This document shows, piece after piece, positions 53,783 through 61,883 of a DNA stretch of 64,000 nt. This stretch comes from CAVZCK01 sp963798805. GTDB taxonomy: Bacteria > Pseudomonadota > Alphaproteobacteria > Rhizobiales > Rhodomicrobiaceae. Each line of letters starts with the position of its first letter. Position 1 is the stretch's first letter. The stretch covers positions 1,054,001 through 1,118,000 of the forward strand of contig CAWCVC010000010.1 in NCBI GenBank assembly GCA_963798805.1, read 5' to 3'. The position numbers were made by a program, and so were the translations under genes. Below the pieces are notes generated by a model, which saw nothing but the letters and a program-made list of their open reading frames with translations, did no database searches and was not told where the DNA came from.

Positions 53783-54811
53783 TCACTGAAAGATCTCGCT
53801 GAACTTCTTCTTGATGCTCGATCCCTGCTTTTCGATGAAGCTGTAATCCACAGGGATGGTCTTCAACGTGCCGAGTTCCGGATTGCCGGCCGGCGGCGCG
53901 ACATCCGTCCGCGCGGCATAGCCGCCGTCTTCCGGAAAGATCTTCTGTGCGTCAGGGCTGATCATGAATGCGGCGAAGAGTTTGGCGGCATTCGGATTGG
54001 GCGAGCCTTTGACGACGCCTGTCGGCGAGGGAATGACAAACGTGCCTTCCGTCGGATAGACGGTGGCGATCTGGTGGCCGTCCTTGCGGGCATCGGCCGC
54101 GTAGGAGTTGAGCGCGTCCGCCGCGATCAGCCGCTCCCCGCGCTTCAGATTATCCGTCACCTGCTGATTGCCCGGCACGATCATGATGTCGTTCTTGCGA
54201 AGCTTCTCGTAATAGTCCCAGCCGAACTTCTTCGAGAGCATGCCGACGACCGAAACCTGAAGCGAGGTGAATGACGGATCGGTGGTCACCAGCTTGCCCT
54301 TATATTTCGGGTCGGTGAGATCGGACCAGGTCTTCGGCCGGTCGGTTTCCGGCACTTTGTCGGTGCGCACGAAGATCGTCATCATATTGAGGCGCTGGGC
54401 GATCCAGCGCCCTTGCGCATCCTTCGCCTCGCCAGGAATCTTGTCGAAGCCCTCCGGCTTGAAGGCGACGAAAACGCCCTTCTCCGCCATTTGGTTCGCC
54501 GCAGCCGGATTGGAAGTGGTGAGGACGTCGGCGCCGATGCGCTTGGCTGCATATTCCTGCATGAAGCGGCGCAGAATGGCGGTGCCGCCGGAGCGGAACA
54601 TTTCCACCTTCAGGCCGGTCTTCTCCTCGAACAGCTTGGCGACCTTGTTGGCCGTTTCGATCGGCGTGGAGGTGTACCAGACAACCTTGCCCTCGGCCTT
54701 GGCTGCCGCGGCGTCGACCGCATCCGCTGACTGTGCCGCCCCGGGCGCGGCGGCGGCGAGCGCCAGCGCCGATAGCCCCAATAAGAAGCAGCGCTTCGAA
54801 ACTCCAATCAT
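53783..54811 (-). CDS. ABC transporter substrate-binding protein, ferric/FbpA-like
   Basis: 342 residues, signal peptide LLGLSALALAAAAPGAAQSA. FbpA/PotD-like binding protein: GKVVWYTSTPIETANKVAKL, GTAILRRFMQEYAAKRIGAD and SPTGVVKGSPNPNAAKLF. Tyrosine pattern was not examined in enough depth to call iron binding; relatives bind iron, phosphonates or organic anions, and the catabolic neighbours favour an organic substrate. Start at 54811 after GGAGGAAA; nine upstream codons are unlikely. Confidence 0.88.
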   Translation of the reverse strand: MIGVSKRCFLLGLSALALAAAAPGAAQSADAVDAAAAKAEGKVVWYTSTPIETANKVAKLFEEKTGLKVEMFRSGGTAILRRFMQEYAAKRIGADVLTTSNPAAANQMAEKGVFVAFKPEGFDKIPGEAKDAQGRWIAQRLNMMTIFVRTDKVPETDRPKTWSDLTDPKYKGKLVTTDPSFTSLQVSVVGMLSKKFGWDYYEKLRKNDIMIVPGNQQVTDNLKRGERLIAADALNSYAADARKDGHQIATVYPTEGTFVIPSPTGVVKGSPNPNAAKLFAAFMISPDAQKIFPEDGGYAARTDVAPPAGNPELGTLKTIPVDYSFIEKQGSSIKKKFSEIFQ

Positions 54812-54856
54812 CCGTTTTCCTCCATTTGCTTGCAGCACGGCCGCTGCTGATTTTGT

Positions 54857-55786
54857 TCAATGCCCGCCACGGTAGACCGGCTCGGGCTGGGTAAAGAAGC
54901 TATAGAGAATGTGATAGACCAGCTCGTAATTCTTCTGCTGAAACGAGGCGTGCGAGATGCCCGGCATCACCGCGAACTGCTTGTCGGCATTCGGCAGGAG
55001 CTTGAAGAACTCGATCAGGTCGTCGAAGCTGGCGATGCCGTCATATTCGCCGCGCATGATGATCGTGGGCACGGTGATCTTCGCCGGATCGACCACCGGC
55101 AGCTTTGATGTCATGTCGACATAGGTGCCGGTCGGCATGGAGGAGTCGAGCGCCAGGATGGCATCGGCGAAGGCTTCGACCACCTTCTCTTCGGCCGCAC
55201 CCGGATGGTCGCGGTTGAAGATGCTGTGCACGAAAGCGCGGTCGACGGGCCGGCGGTTTTTCGCCTTGAACTCCGGCAGACGCTTGGCGCGCTCGGCGAG
55301 CGTCGGTGAGCCCTTGCCGGTCCACACGAAAGCATCGAGCGCAAGCCGTTTCACCCGCTCCGGGTGCCGCTCACAGAAGGCCGCCGCCCGGAGCGCGCCC
55401 GAGGAGATGCCGTAGACGAACATGGGGCCGGGATTGCGCGTCTTCATGATGTAGCTGGTCGCAGCAGCCAGATCGTCGGCGCCGTTGGCGATGTCGCAAT
55501 TAATGTCGCGGTGCTTATCCGAGCGGCCATAACCCTCCATATCGACCGTCCAGGTCTCGAAGCCGCGCCTGGCGAACCAGTCCATCACCGATGAGTTCGG
55601 CCGGCCCGGCACGGTGAGGTCGAAGGTCGGCTGCGAGGCCATGGACGAGCCATGCACGAACAGCACCGTGCCCCGCTCTTCCGGCGTCACCGCGCGCTTT
55701 TCCCAGAGGAAGAGCTTCACATCGCCCTTCGTCGTCCAATGCTCGCGTCCCTCGACGGGCTCCTCACCAACCATGTGTTTCTCCAT
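54857..55786 (-). CDS. Alpha/beta hydrolase
   Basis: 309 residues, cytosolic. Oxyanion-hole strand VLFVHGSSM, nucleophile elbow GISSG (FVYGISSGALRAAAF), catalytic acid in MRGEYDGIAS and histidine in GISHASFQ. Likely an esterase or C-C hydrolase acting on the transported compound, with the fumarylacetoacetase-family enzyme of the same operon. Confidence 0.85.
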   Translation of the reverse strand: MEKHMVGEEPVEGREHWTTKGDVKLFLWEKRAVTPEERGTVLFVHGSSMASQPTFDLTVPGRPNSSVMDWFARRGFETWTVDMEGYGRSDKHRDINCDIANGADDLAAATSYIMKTRNPGPMFVYGISSGALRAAAFCERHPERVKRLALDAFVWTGKGSPTLAERAKRLPEFKAKNRRPVDRAFVHSIFNRDHPGAAEEKVVEAFADAILALDSSMPTGTYVDMTSKLPVVDPAKITVPTIIMRGEYDGIASFDDLIEFFKLLPNADKQFAVMPGISHASFQQKNYELVYHILYSFFTQPEPVYRGGH

Positions 55787-55795
55787 CGATCTGTA

Positions 55796-56905
55796 CTAGG
55801 CCGCCATGCTCTTGGCGCCGGCGCGCGGAAACAGATTGCAATGCTCGGCAGCAACCGAGATGGCGACCCGCTCACCGATCGCGAATTGCTGCGACGGATG
55901 AGTTTGGACGCGCAGCTTCTCGCCGCCGCCGAGACTGACGAAATATTCGTTGATATTGCCGAGAAAGGTCTGATCACGGATGGTGCCGTGGCCGGCTGAG
56001 GACGATGCCGAGGCTTCCGGCGCGAGGCTGATATTCTCCGGCCGGATGGCGACCTCGACCTCGGTGCCTTGGCTCATGCCCTTTGGCAGAGCAAGCGTCA
56101 GGCTGAAGCCTCCGGCCGTCACCACACGCGCCTCGCCATTCGCGGCGGACTCGAGCCGGCCGGGCAGCAGATTCACCAGCCCCATGAAATCGGCAACGAT
56201 CCGGTTCGCCGGCCGCGCATAGACCTCCTGCGGCGTTCCGAATTGCTGCAGCATACCGCCATGCATCACCGCGATCTGGTCCGACAGGGCGAGCGCCTCG
56301 GCCTGGTCATGCGTGACATAGACGAAGGTGATGCCGGTGCGGCGCTGAAGCTCCTTCAGCTCGCCGCGCATCCTCTCGCGCAGCTTGGCATCGAGATTGC
56401 TCAAGGGTTCGTCGAGCAGCAGGATTTCCGGCTCGACGACGAGGCTGCGGGCAAGCGCCACGCGCTGCTGCTGACCGCCGGAGAGTTCACTCGGAAGCCG
56501 GCTTTCGAGGCCGGAGAGATTGACCAGAGCGAGGGCCTTCGCCACCTGCTCACGCGCCTGATGCGCTGGAACCTTTCGGATGCGGAGGCCGAAAACGACG
56601 TTCTCGAATACCGTCTTATGTGGCCATACGGCGTAATTCTGGAACACCATGCCCATGCCGCGCCGCTCCGGCGGCACCACCCCCTCACGCGAGGACAAAA
56701 GGCGGCTGCCGACATGAATGGTGCCGCTGTCCGGCACCAGATAGCCGGCGATGAGGCGCAAGGTAGTGGTTTTGCCGCAACCCGATGGCCCGAGCAGCGT
56801 GACGAAGGTGTTGTCGTGGATCTCCAGATCGAGCCCGCTCAGCGCCGCACCCATTGCCTTGCCGCCATAGCTTTTCGAGACGTCCGAGATCGTGATGCCG
56901 GCCAT
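55796..56905 (-). CDS. ABC transporter ATPase, ferric/spermidine type
   Basis: 369 residues. Walker A GPSGCGKTTTL, signature LSGGQQQRVALARSL, Walker B ILLLDEPLSNLD and H-loop VTHDQAEAL are all canonical; a C-terminal TOBE domain follows. Overlaps the permease stop by TGATG. Works with the 588-residue permease and the binding protein at 53783. Confidence 0.93.
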   Translation of the reverse strand: MAGITISDVSKSYGGKAMGAALSGLDLEIHDNTFVTLLGPSGCGKTTTLRLIAGYLVPDSGTIHVGSRLLSSREGVVPPERRGMGMVFQNYAVWPHKTVFENVVFGLRIRKVPAHQAREQVAKALALVNLSGLESRLPSELSGGQQQRVALARSLVVEPEILLLDEPLSNLDAKLRERMRGELKELQRRTGITFVYVTHDQAEALALSDQIAVMHGGMLQQFGTPQEVYARPANRIVADFMGLVNLLPGRLESAANGEARVVTAGGFSLTLALPKGMSQGTEVEVAIRPENISLAPEASASSSAGHGTIRDQTFLGNINEYFVSLGGGEKLRVQTHPSQQFAIGERVAISVAAEHCNLFPRAGAKSMAA

Positions 56906-58671
56906 CAGGATGATACTCCTGCGCTTTCGGTACCGCTCCCGCCGAGCTTGGAGGCGAGCCAGATTGCCGTGCTGATGATCGCCATGTTGATCATCGCCAG
57001 CGCGGCGACGGGTTCGGTATATCCGGTTTCATAAAGATTGTAGACAGCGACCGCCAGCGTGATCGACTCGGAGCTGAACAAGAGGATGGAAGCGCTGAGC
57101 TCCTGGATCACCGGCACAAAGATGAGCAGCCATCCCGCAAACAGCGCCGGCCGGATCAGCGGCAGCGTCACCTCGCGCATCGTGGTACCCCAGGAGGCTC
57201 CGAGAATGCGCGCACTCTCCTCCAGCGACGGATCGATCTGCTGCAGAGCGCTATTCGCCGAGCGCACGCCGAGCGGCATGTAGCGCGCGACATAGGCGAG
57301 CAGCAGGATGGTCATGGTGCCGTAAAGCGCGATCGGCATGCGCAGCCAGAACTGGATCAGCGCCACGGCCATGACGATACCGGGCAGGCCCAGCGGGATC
57401 AGAGCCGCGTAATCGAGAAGGCGACGGCCCGGCAGCTTGGTGCGCAGGTCGATCCAGCTGATCAGCGCACCGAGCATCACGGCAGCGGTGGCGGCGAAGA
57501 CCGCGAGGATGAGGCTGTTGCGGATCGCCCGCTGGGTGACGTCGTAATCGAACAGGATGAATTTGTAATTGTCGAGCGTCAGGTTCTGCCAGAAATTGAT
57601 GCCCCAGCTCTTGCTTAGCGAGACGGCGATCAGCGTTGCATAAGGCGCGACGATCGCGACGATGAACACCAGCACGCAGAACCCGAAAAGCGCCCACCGC
57701 GCCGGGCCGAGATCGACGAGCTGCGGCCGCGCGCCCTTGCCGGCGAGCGTCACATAGGAGCGGCGGGCGAGAAAGGCGCGCTGCAGATAAAGCGCCGCGA
57801 TGGTGATGGCGATGAACACCAGCGAAAGCGCCGAGGCGAGGCCGTATTCGGGCGGATAATCGAACAGCGCATAGATGCGCGTCGGCAGGGTGACGACGCG
57901 GCCGGGCAGGCCGACGATCGCCTGCGAGCCGAACAGCGCGATGGCGTTGACGAAGGCGATGAGCGTGCCGGAGAGGATAGCCGGTGCGACCAGCGGCCCG
58001 GTGATGACCAGCGCCGTGCGCCACTTGCTCGCCCCGAGGATCTGCGCGGCTTCCTCGAAGGATGCATCGACCGAACGCAACGCCGTCGAGGTCAGGAGAT
58101 AGACGAAGGGGAAGGTGTGCAGCACCGTCACCAGGACGAGTCCGCTCATGGTGAAGATGTTGAAGGTCAGCCAGGGGAGGCCGGCGACATCGCGCATAAA
58201 GATATTGATGAGGCCGGCATTGGGGCTCAGCAGATTGACGAAGGCGATCGCGGTCAGAAAAGGCGGCGAGAGATAGGAGAGCGTCGCCGTTGTCTTGATC
58301 AGCCTCTTGCCGGGGACATTCGTGCGGCTGACCGCCCAGGCGAGCGGCACGCCGACCAGGATGCTGAACAGCCCCACCCAGGATCCGAGGATCAGTGAAT
58401 TGAGAAGCGGCGTGGTGTAGAGCCGGCTGGAGAACGCCTCCTGGAAATGGCCAAGGCTCAGCCCGCCATCGGCGGCGACGCTGCCGATCAGCAGCGAGAG
58501 GAGCGGCAGCACGATCAGGATGATGACCGAGAGAACCGCCGCGCCCATGACGATGTTCTCGAGGCTGAGGCGCGTCCGCCAGGCCGGCGGCTCCGATGTC
58601 CCGGCCGCGCGACCGTGCGTGGCGGCCCGTTCCGCCCGCTTCGCATCGGCTATGATGCCGGGCGCCGCCAT
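56905..58671 (-). CDS. ABC transporter permease, double-length ferric type
   Basis: 588 residues, two permease repeats and about 12 membrane helices in one chain. EAA loops EEAAQILGASKWRTALVI and EESARILGASWGTTMREV are both visible. Start overlaps the upstream fumarylacetoacetase-family stop (TGATG) and its stop overlaps the ATPase start, indicating tight coupling. Confidence 0.93.
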   Translation of the reverse strand: MAAPGIIADAKRAERAATHGRAAGTSEPPAWRTRLSLENIVMGAAVLSVIILIVLPLLSLLIGSVAADGGLSLGHFQEAFSSRLYTTPLLNSLILGSWVGLFSILVGVPLAWAVSRTNVPGKRLIKTTATLSYLSPPFLTAIAFVNLLSPNAGLINIFMRDVAGLPWLTFNIFTMSGLVLVTVLHTFPFVYLLTSTALRSVDASFEEAAQILGASKWRTALVITGPLVAPAILSGTLIAFVNAIALFGSQAIVGLPGRVVTLPTRIYALFDYPPEYGLASALSLVFIAITIAALYLQRAFLARRSYVTLAGKGARPQLVDLGPARWALFGFCVLVFIVAIVAPYATLIAVSLSKSWGINFWQNLTLDNYKFILFDYDVTQRAIRNSLILAVFAATAAVMLGALISWIDLRTKLPGRRLLDYAALIPLGLPGIVMAVALIQFWLRMPIALYGTMTILLLAYVARYMPLGVRSANSALQQIDPSLEESARILGASWGTTMREVTLPLIRPALFAGWLLIFVPVIQELSASILLFSSESITLAVAVYNLYETGYTEPVAALAMINMAIISTAIWLASKLGGSGTESAGVSS

Positions 58672-59534
58672 CAGACAAACCGGTTGGTGAGTGTGCCGAG
58701 CCCTGTGATCGACATCGACACGACGTCGCCGGTTTTGAGAAATTTCGGCGGGTTGAAGCCGAGACCGACGCCTGCAGGCGTGCCGGTCGCGATCAGATCG
58801 CCGGGCTCAAGCGTGAGCCCGGCGGAGATGGTTGCTATCAGGGTCGGGATGTCGAAGATCAGGTCGCGCGTATTGGCGTTCTGCCTGAGCTCGCCATTGA
58901 CCCAGCATTTGACGTCGAGATTTTCCGGATCGACCTCGTCGGCCGTGGTGATCCAGGGCCCCATCGGGCAGAATGTGTCGAGCGCCTTGCCCATGAACCA
59001 CTGCTTGTGATTGCGCTGCCGGTCTCGCGCAGTCACATCGTTGATGATCGTGTAGCCCCAGATGTGTCCGTAGGCGTCCTCTCGCGGGATATCGCGGCCG
59101 CACTTGCCGATGACCAGCGTCAGCTCGGCCTCGTAATCGACCGCCGAAGTGATCTGCGGATGCAGGCCGACCGCCGCATCCGGTCCGACGACGCTGCTTG
59201 CCGGCTTGGTGAATACGGCCGGATATTCATCGATCTCGGCTCCCTTCACCGCGCCCGCCTCATAGCCGCTGCCGGCGAATTCCTTGGCGTGGTCCCGATA
59301 GTTCTTGCCGACGCAAAAAATATTGCGGCGGGGCGCGGCGATCGGCGCCAGGAGCTTGACGGAAGAGAGCGGGATGGACGCGCCGCTCGCCGGCAGGCCC
59401 GGCCGGATCGCCTCATAGCGCTTGATCAGATCGACCATATCGGCAACGCCGTCGAGGGGCCGGATGCCCTCCCCCGTTTCGTCGATCATCCCGATCTGAG
59501 GACCGTCCTTACCGGCAAAGCAGGCGAATTTCAT
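58671..59534 (-). CDS. Fumarylacetoacetate hydrolase family protein
   Basis: 287 residues. FAH-fold enzyme: IFCVGKNYRDHAKEFAG, DYEAELTLVIGKCGRD (metal-binding Glu), NDVTARDRQ and DLIATGTPAGVG. Acts on beta-diketo or 2-oxo acids in ring-cleavage or sugar-acid pathways. First gene of the operon; upstream is an operator for the divergent FCD regulator. Specific substrate not deducible. Confidence 0.9.
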   Translation of the reverse strand: MKFACFAGKDGPQIGMIDETGEGIRPLDGVADMVDLIKRYEAIRPGLPASGASIPLSSVKLLAPIAAPRRNIFCVGKNYRDHAKEFAGSGYEAGAVKGAEIDEYPAVFTKPASSVVGPDAAVGLHPQITSAVDYEAELTLVIGKCGRDIPREDAYGHIWGYTIINDVTARDRQRNHKQWFMGKALDTFCPMGPWITTADEVDPENLDVKCWVNGELRQNANTRDLIFDIPTLIATISAGLTLEPGDLIATGTPAGVGLGFNPPKFLKTGDVVSMSITGLGTLTNRFV

Positions 59535-59544
59535 GATGCTCCCA

Positions 59545-59558
59545 ATCGGTTTACCAAT
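59545..59558. promoter_or_regulatory. FCD/GntR operator, copy 1
   Basis: ATCGGTTTACCAAT, an imperfect match to the palindrome at copy 2. Eleven bases upstream of the FAH-family start, a repressing position. Confidence 0.6.
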
Positions 59559-59640
59559 TGAATTGAATTCTATGCTTTGGTTTGATGCGAGTCAATTCAA
59601 CCTGCCCATAAGCGATAGACCATATTGCTTTCTTCGGGAT

Positions 59641-59654
59641 ATTGGTATACCAAT
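59641..59654. promoter_or_regulatory. FCD/GntR operator, copy 2
   Basis: Perfect palindrome ATTGGTATACCAAT, in line with the TTGGTnnACCAA-type sites used by FCD-class GntR regulators. Seven bases before the regulator's ATG, implying autoregulation. Confidence 0.75.
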
Positions 59655-59660
59655 AAGACT

Positions 59661-60366
59661 ATGAGCATGAGCCAAATCTCCGTTCTCGGCCGGCGCGGCG
59701 GGCAGCAGGTGCGCCAATGGTTGCTGGACGTCATTGCGTCCGGTGAGTATGCGGCGGGAGCCAAACTGCCGACCGAGCGAGCCGTCGCCAAGAAGCTCGA
59801 TGTGCCACGCAGCGCCGTGCGCAATGCCCTCGCCGCGCTCGAAGCCGAAGGCCGCGTCGTGCGCCTAATCGGCAGCGGCACTTTCGTCGCCGAGCGGCCG
59901 GCATCCGCCGAGCAGGAAACCCGGCCCGCACTCCTCAAAGTAAGTGATGCAAGCCCAACCGAGATCATGGAGACAAGAACTCCTGATCGAGCCGCGCATT
60001 GCGGCCTTGACGGTCGCCAATGCAACGGTCAGCGATTTCGAGCGCATGGAGCTTTGCAACCGCAATGCCGAGGGCAGCGAAAGCTTCGAAGCCTTCGAGC
60101 ATTGGGATTCAGCTCTCCACCAAGCCATAGCCGAGGCCACGCATAACCGGCTGATCATCGGCCTTTACACCGCCATCACCCGTGCCCGCGACCAGGCCGA
60201 TTGGGGCGCGCTCAAGCGCAAGAGCCTCACGCACGAGCGCCGAGAGGCCTATCGCAGGGAGCACCGCCAGATCGTCGCCGCCTTGCGCGCCCGCGACGCG
60301 GAAAAGGCGGAGACTGCGCTGATGGGGCATCTGCGCCGGGTGCGGCAGAATCTGCTTGGCATATGA
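59661..60366 (+). CDS. FCD-class GntR regulator (frameshifted as assembled)
   Basis: GntR winged helix (AAGAKLPTERAVAKKLDVPRSAVRNALAALEAEG) and C-terminal FCD domain (FEAFEHWDSALHQAIAEATHN, REAYRREHRQIVAALRARD). The frame breaks at 59977-59982 (GAACTC); removing one A gives GACTC and the joined sequence ETRLLIEPRIAALTVANA, a 234-residue protein. Controls the divergent FAH/ABC operon through the two TTGGT/ACCAA operators, presumably relieved by a carboxylic acid ligand. Confidence 0.88.
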
Positions 60367-60416
60367 CGGCGGTGCGGTCATCCTGCACCGCCGTCCCAAT
60401 CAGGTAGTTCCCGCCC

Positions 60417-61166
60417 GTGCTGATTTCGGCCACGCTTACCCTCGCTCTGTCAGTCATCGTGCTCGCCACGTCGTTCCTGTCGGGCATCTTCGGCATGGCC
60501 GGCGGCATGATCCTAATGGGCGTGCTGCTGCCGATCCTGCCCGTGCCGAGCGCCATGGTGCTGCACGCCATCTCGCAGATGACCTCGAATGGCTGGCGCG
60601 CGACGCTCTGGATGCGCTATGTCAACTGGATCATCTTCGCGCGCTATGCGATAGGGCTGCTCGCGGCCCTGGCCATCTTTGCCCTGGTGCGCATCCTGCC
60701 AAACCGCGCGATGGTGTTGATCGTGCTCGGCGCGATGCCGTTCGTGGCCGTCTCTATCCCGGATCGCTTCGCGCCGCGCGCGGACAAGCCGGGTGGCGCA
60801 GAAATCTCCGGCTTCGTCGGCACCGCCCTGCAGCTCATTTCCGGTGTCTCCGGCCCGATGCTCGACATTTTCTTCGTGCGCACGATGATGGACCGGCGGT
60901 CCGTGGTCGCCACTAAGGCGACCTGTCAGGTGATCACCCATTTCACCAAGCTCGTCTATTTCGGCGGGCTCACGGCAATGAAACCCGACCTGGACTGGAC
61001 GATTTTCGGGCTCGCGGTCGTGATGGCCATTGTCGGCACCTCGGCCAGCCGCGCCGTGCTGGAGCGCATGACCGACATCCAGTTCCGCCAGTGGACGAGG
61101 CGCGTCGTCATGGGCATCGGCGCGGTCTATATCGCGCAAGGACTCGCGGTGCTGCTCAGGGCGTGA
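60417..61166 (+). CDS. TSUP-family (TauE/SafE) membrane permease
   Basis: 249 residues, about eight membrane helices. SGIFGMAGGMILMGVLLPIL and GGAEISGFVGTALQLISGVSGP are the family repeats. TSUP proteins move sulfonates, sulfite or organic acids. It starts with GTG 50 bases after the regulator gene on the same strand and may share its control. Confidence 0.88.
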   Translation: MLISATLTLALSVIVLATSFLSGIFGMAGGMILMGVLLPILPVPSAMVLHAISQMTSNGWRATLWMRYVNWIIFARYAIGLLAALAIFALVRILPNRAMVLIVLGAMPFVAVSIPDRFAPRADKPGGAEISGFVGTALQLISGVSGPMLDIFFVRTMMDRRSVVATKATCQVITHFTKLVYFGGLTAMKPDLDWTIFGLAVVMAIVGTSASRAVLERMTDIQFRQWTRRVVMGIGAVYIAQGLAVLLRA

Positions 61167-61175
61167 CGGGTCGGC

Positions 61176-61871
61176 TCACCGGCCGATCCCGACCCAGTGC
61201 CGGATCTCCGCCGCTTCGGGCGAGGTCAGCATGGCGGCGAGGCGGCGGGCGGCGTCCGGATTGGCCGCGCGCGTCGTGACGCCGACCGTGTAGGTGGTCG
61301 CCAGCTCAAATTCCGGCGGCAGCACGTCGACCAGAGCGACGCCTGGCGTTGCGAGGACCTCCGTGACCTGCGTGCAGCCGATTGGCCGGGCATCCCGCGA
61401 GGCCGCCAGCTCGCGCATTGCCGTCGCGCCATTGGGAAAGGTCCGAAGCCGCCCGGCCGCGTCCTCGGCAAGGCCAAGCGCGGCGAGCACCTTGGCGAAA
61501 TGGATGCCCGCCGTAGCCAGCTTCGGGTCGGGGAAATAGATCGCGTCGGCGGCGCGCAGAGCTTCGCCCAAGGCACGCGCGTCCGAAACTGCCGGGGCGG
61601 GATCGCCGGCCCTAGCCGCGATGGCGGTCCTGACGGGGCCGAGATCGGCAATCGTCGTCGGGTCGAGCTCACCATCCGCGGCGAGCCCGTCGATCAGCGC
61701 GCGTGTCAGGATCAGCAGGTCGGCCGGATCGCCCTCGAGCAGGCGTGCTTTCATGGCGCCGACCGCGCCGAACGTGCCGTCGATGTCAAAACCGGTTTCC
61801 GCCTTGAATTGCGCCGCGAGGGAGTTCACCAGCGCCTGCGCCGCGCCGCCGCTCAGAAGCCGCAATCTCAT
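61176..61871 (-). CDS. ModA-like substrate-binding domain protein without signal peptide
   Basis: 231 residues of type-2 periplasmic-binding fold resembling molybdate-binding ModA (LLSGGAAQALVNSLAAQFKAETG, GDPADLLILTRALIDGLAADG, ATAGIHFAKVLAALG). No signal peptide is seen, so probably cytosolic. It lies 12 bases after the molybdenum hydroxylase gene, in the same operon. A role in molybdenum or cofactor handling is suggested by context only. Confidence 0.78.
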   Translation of the reverse strand: MRLRLLSGGAAQALVNSLAAQFKAETGFDIDGTFGAVGAMKARLLEGDPADLLILTRALIDGLAADGELDPTTIADLGPVRTAIAARAGDPAPAVSDARALGEALRAADAIYFPDPKLATAGIHFAKVLAALGLAEDAAGRLRTFPNGATAMRELAASRDARPIGCTQVTEVLATPGVALVDVLPPEFELATTYTVGVTTRAANPDAARRLAAMLTSPEAAEIRHWVGIGR

Positions 61872-61883
61872 CCGCCAGCGCTC

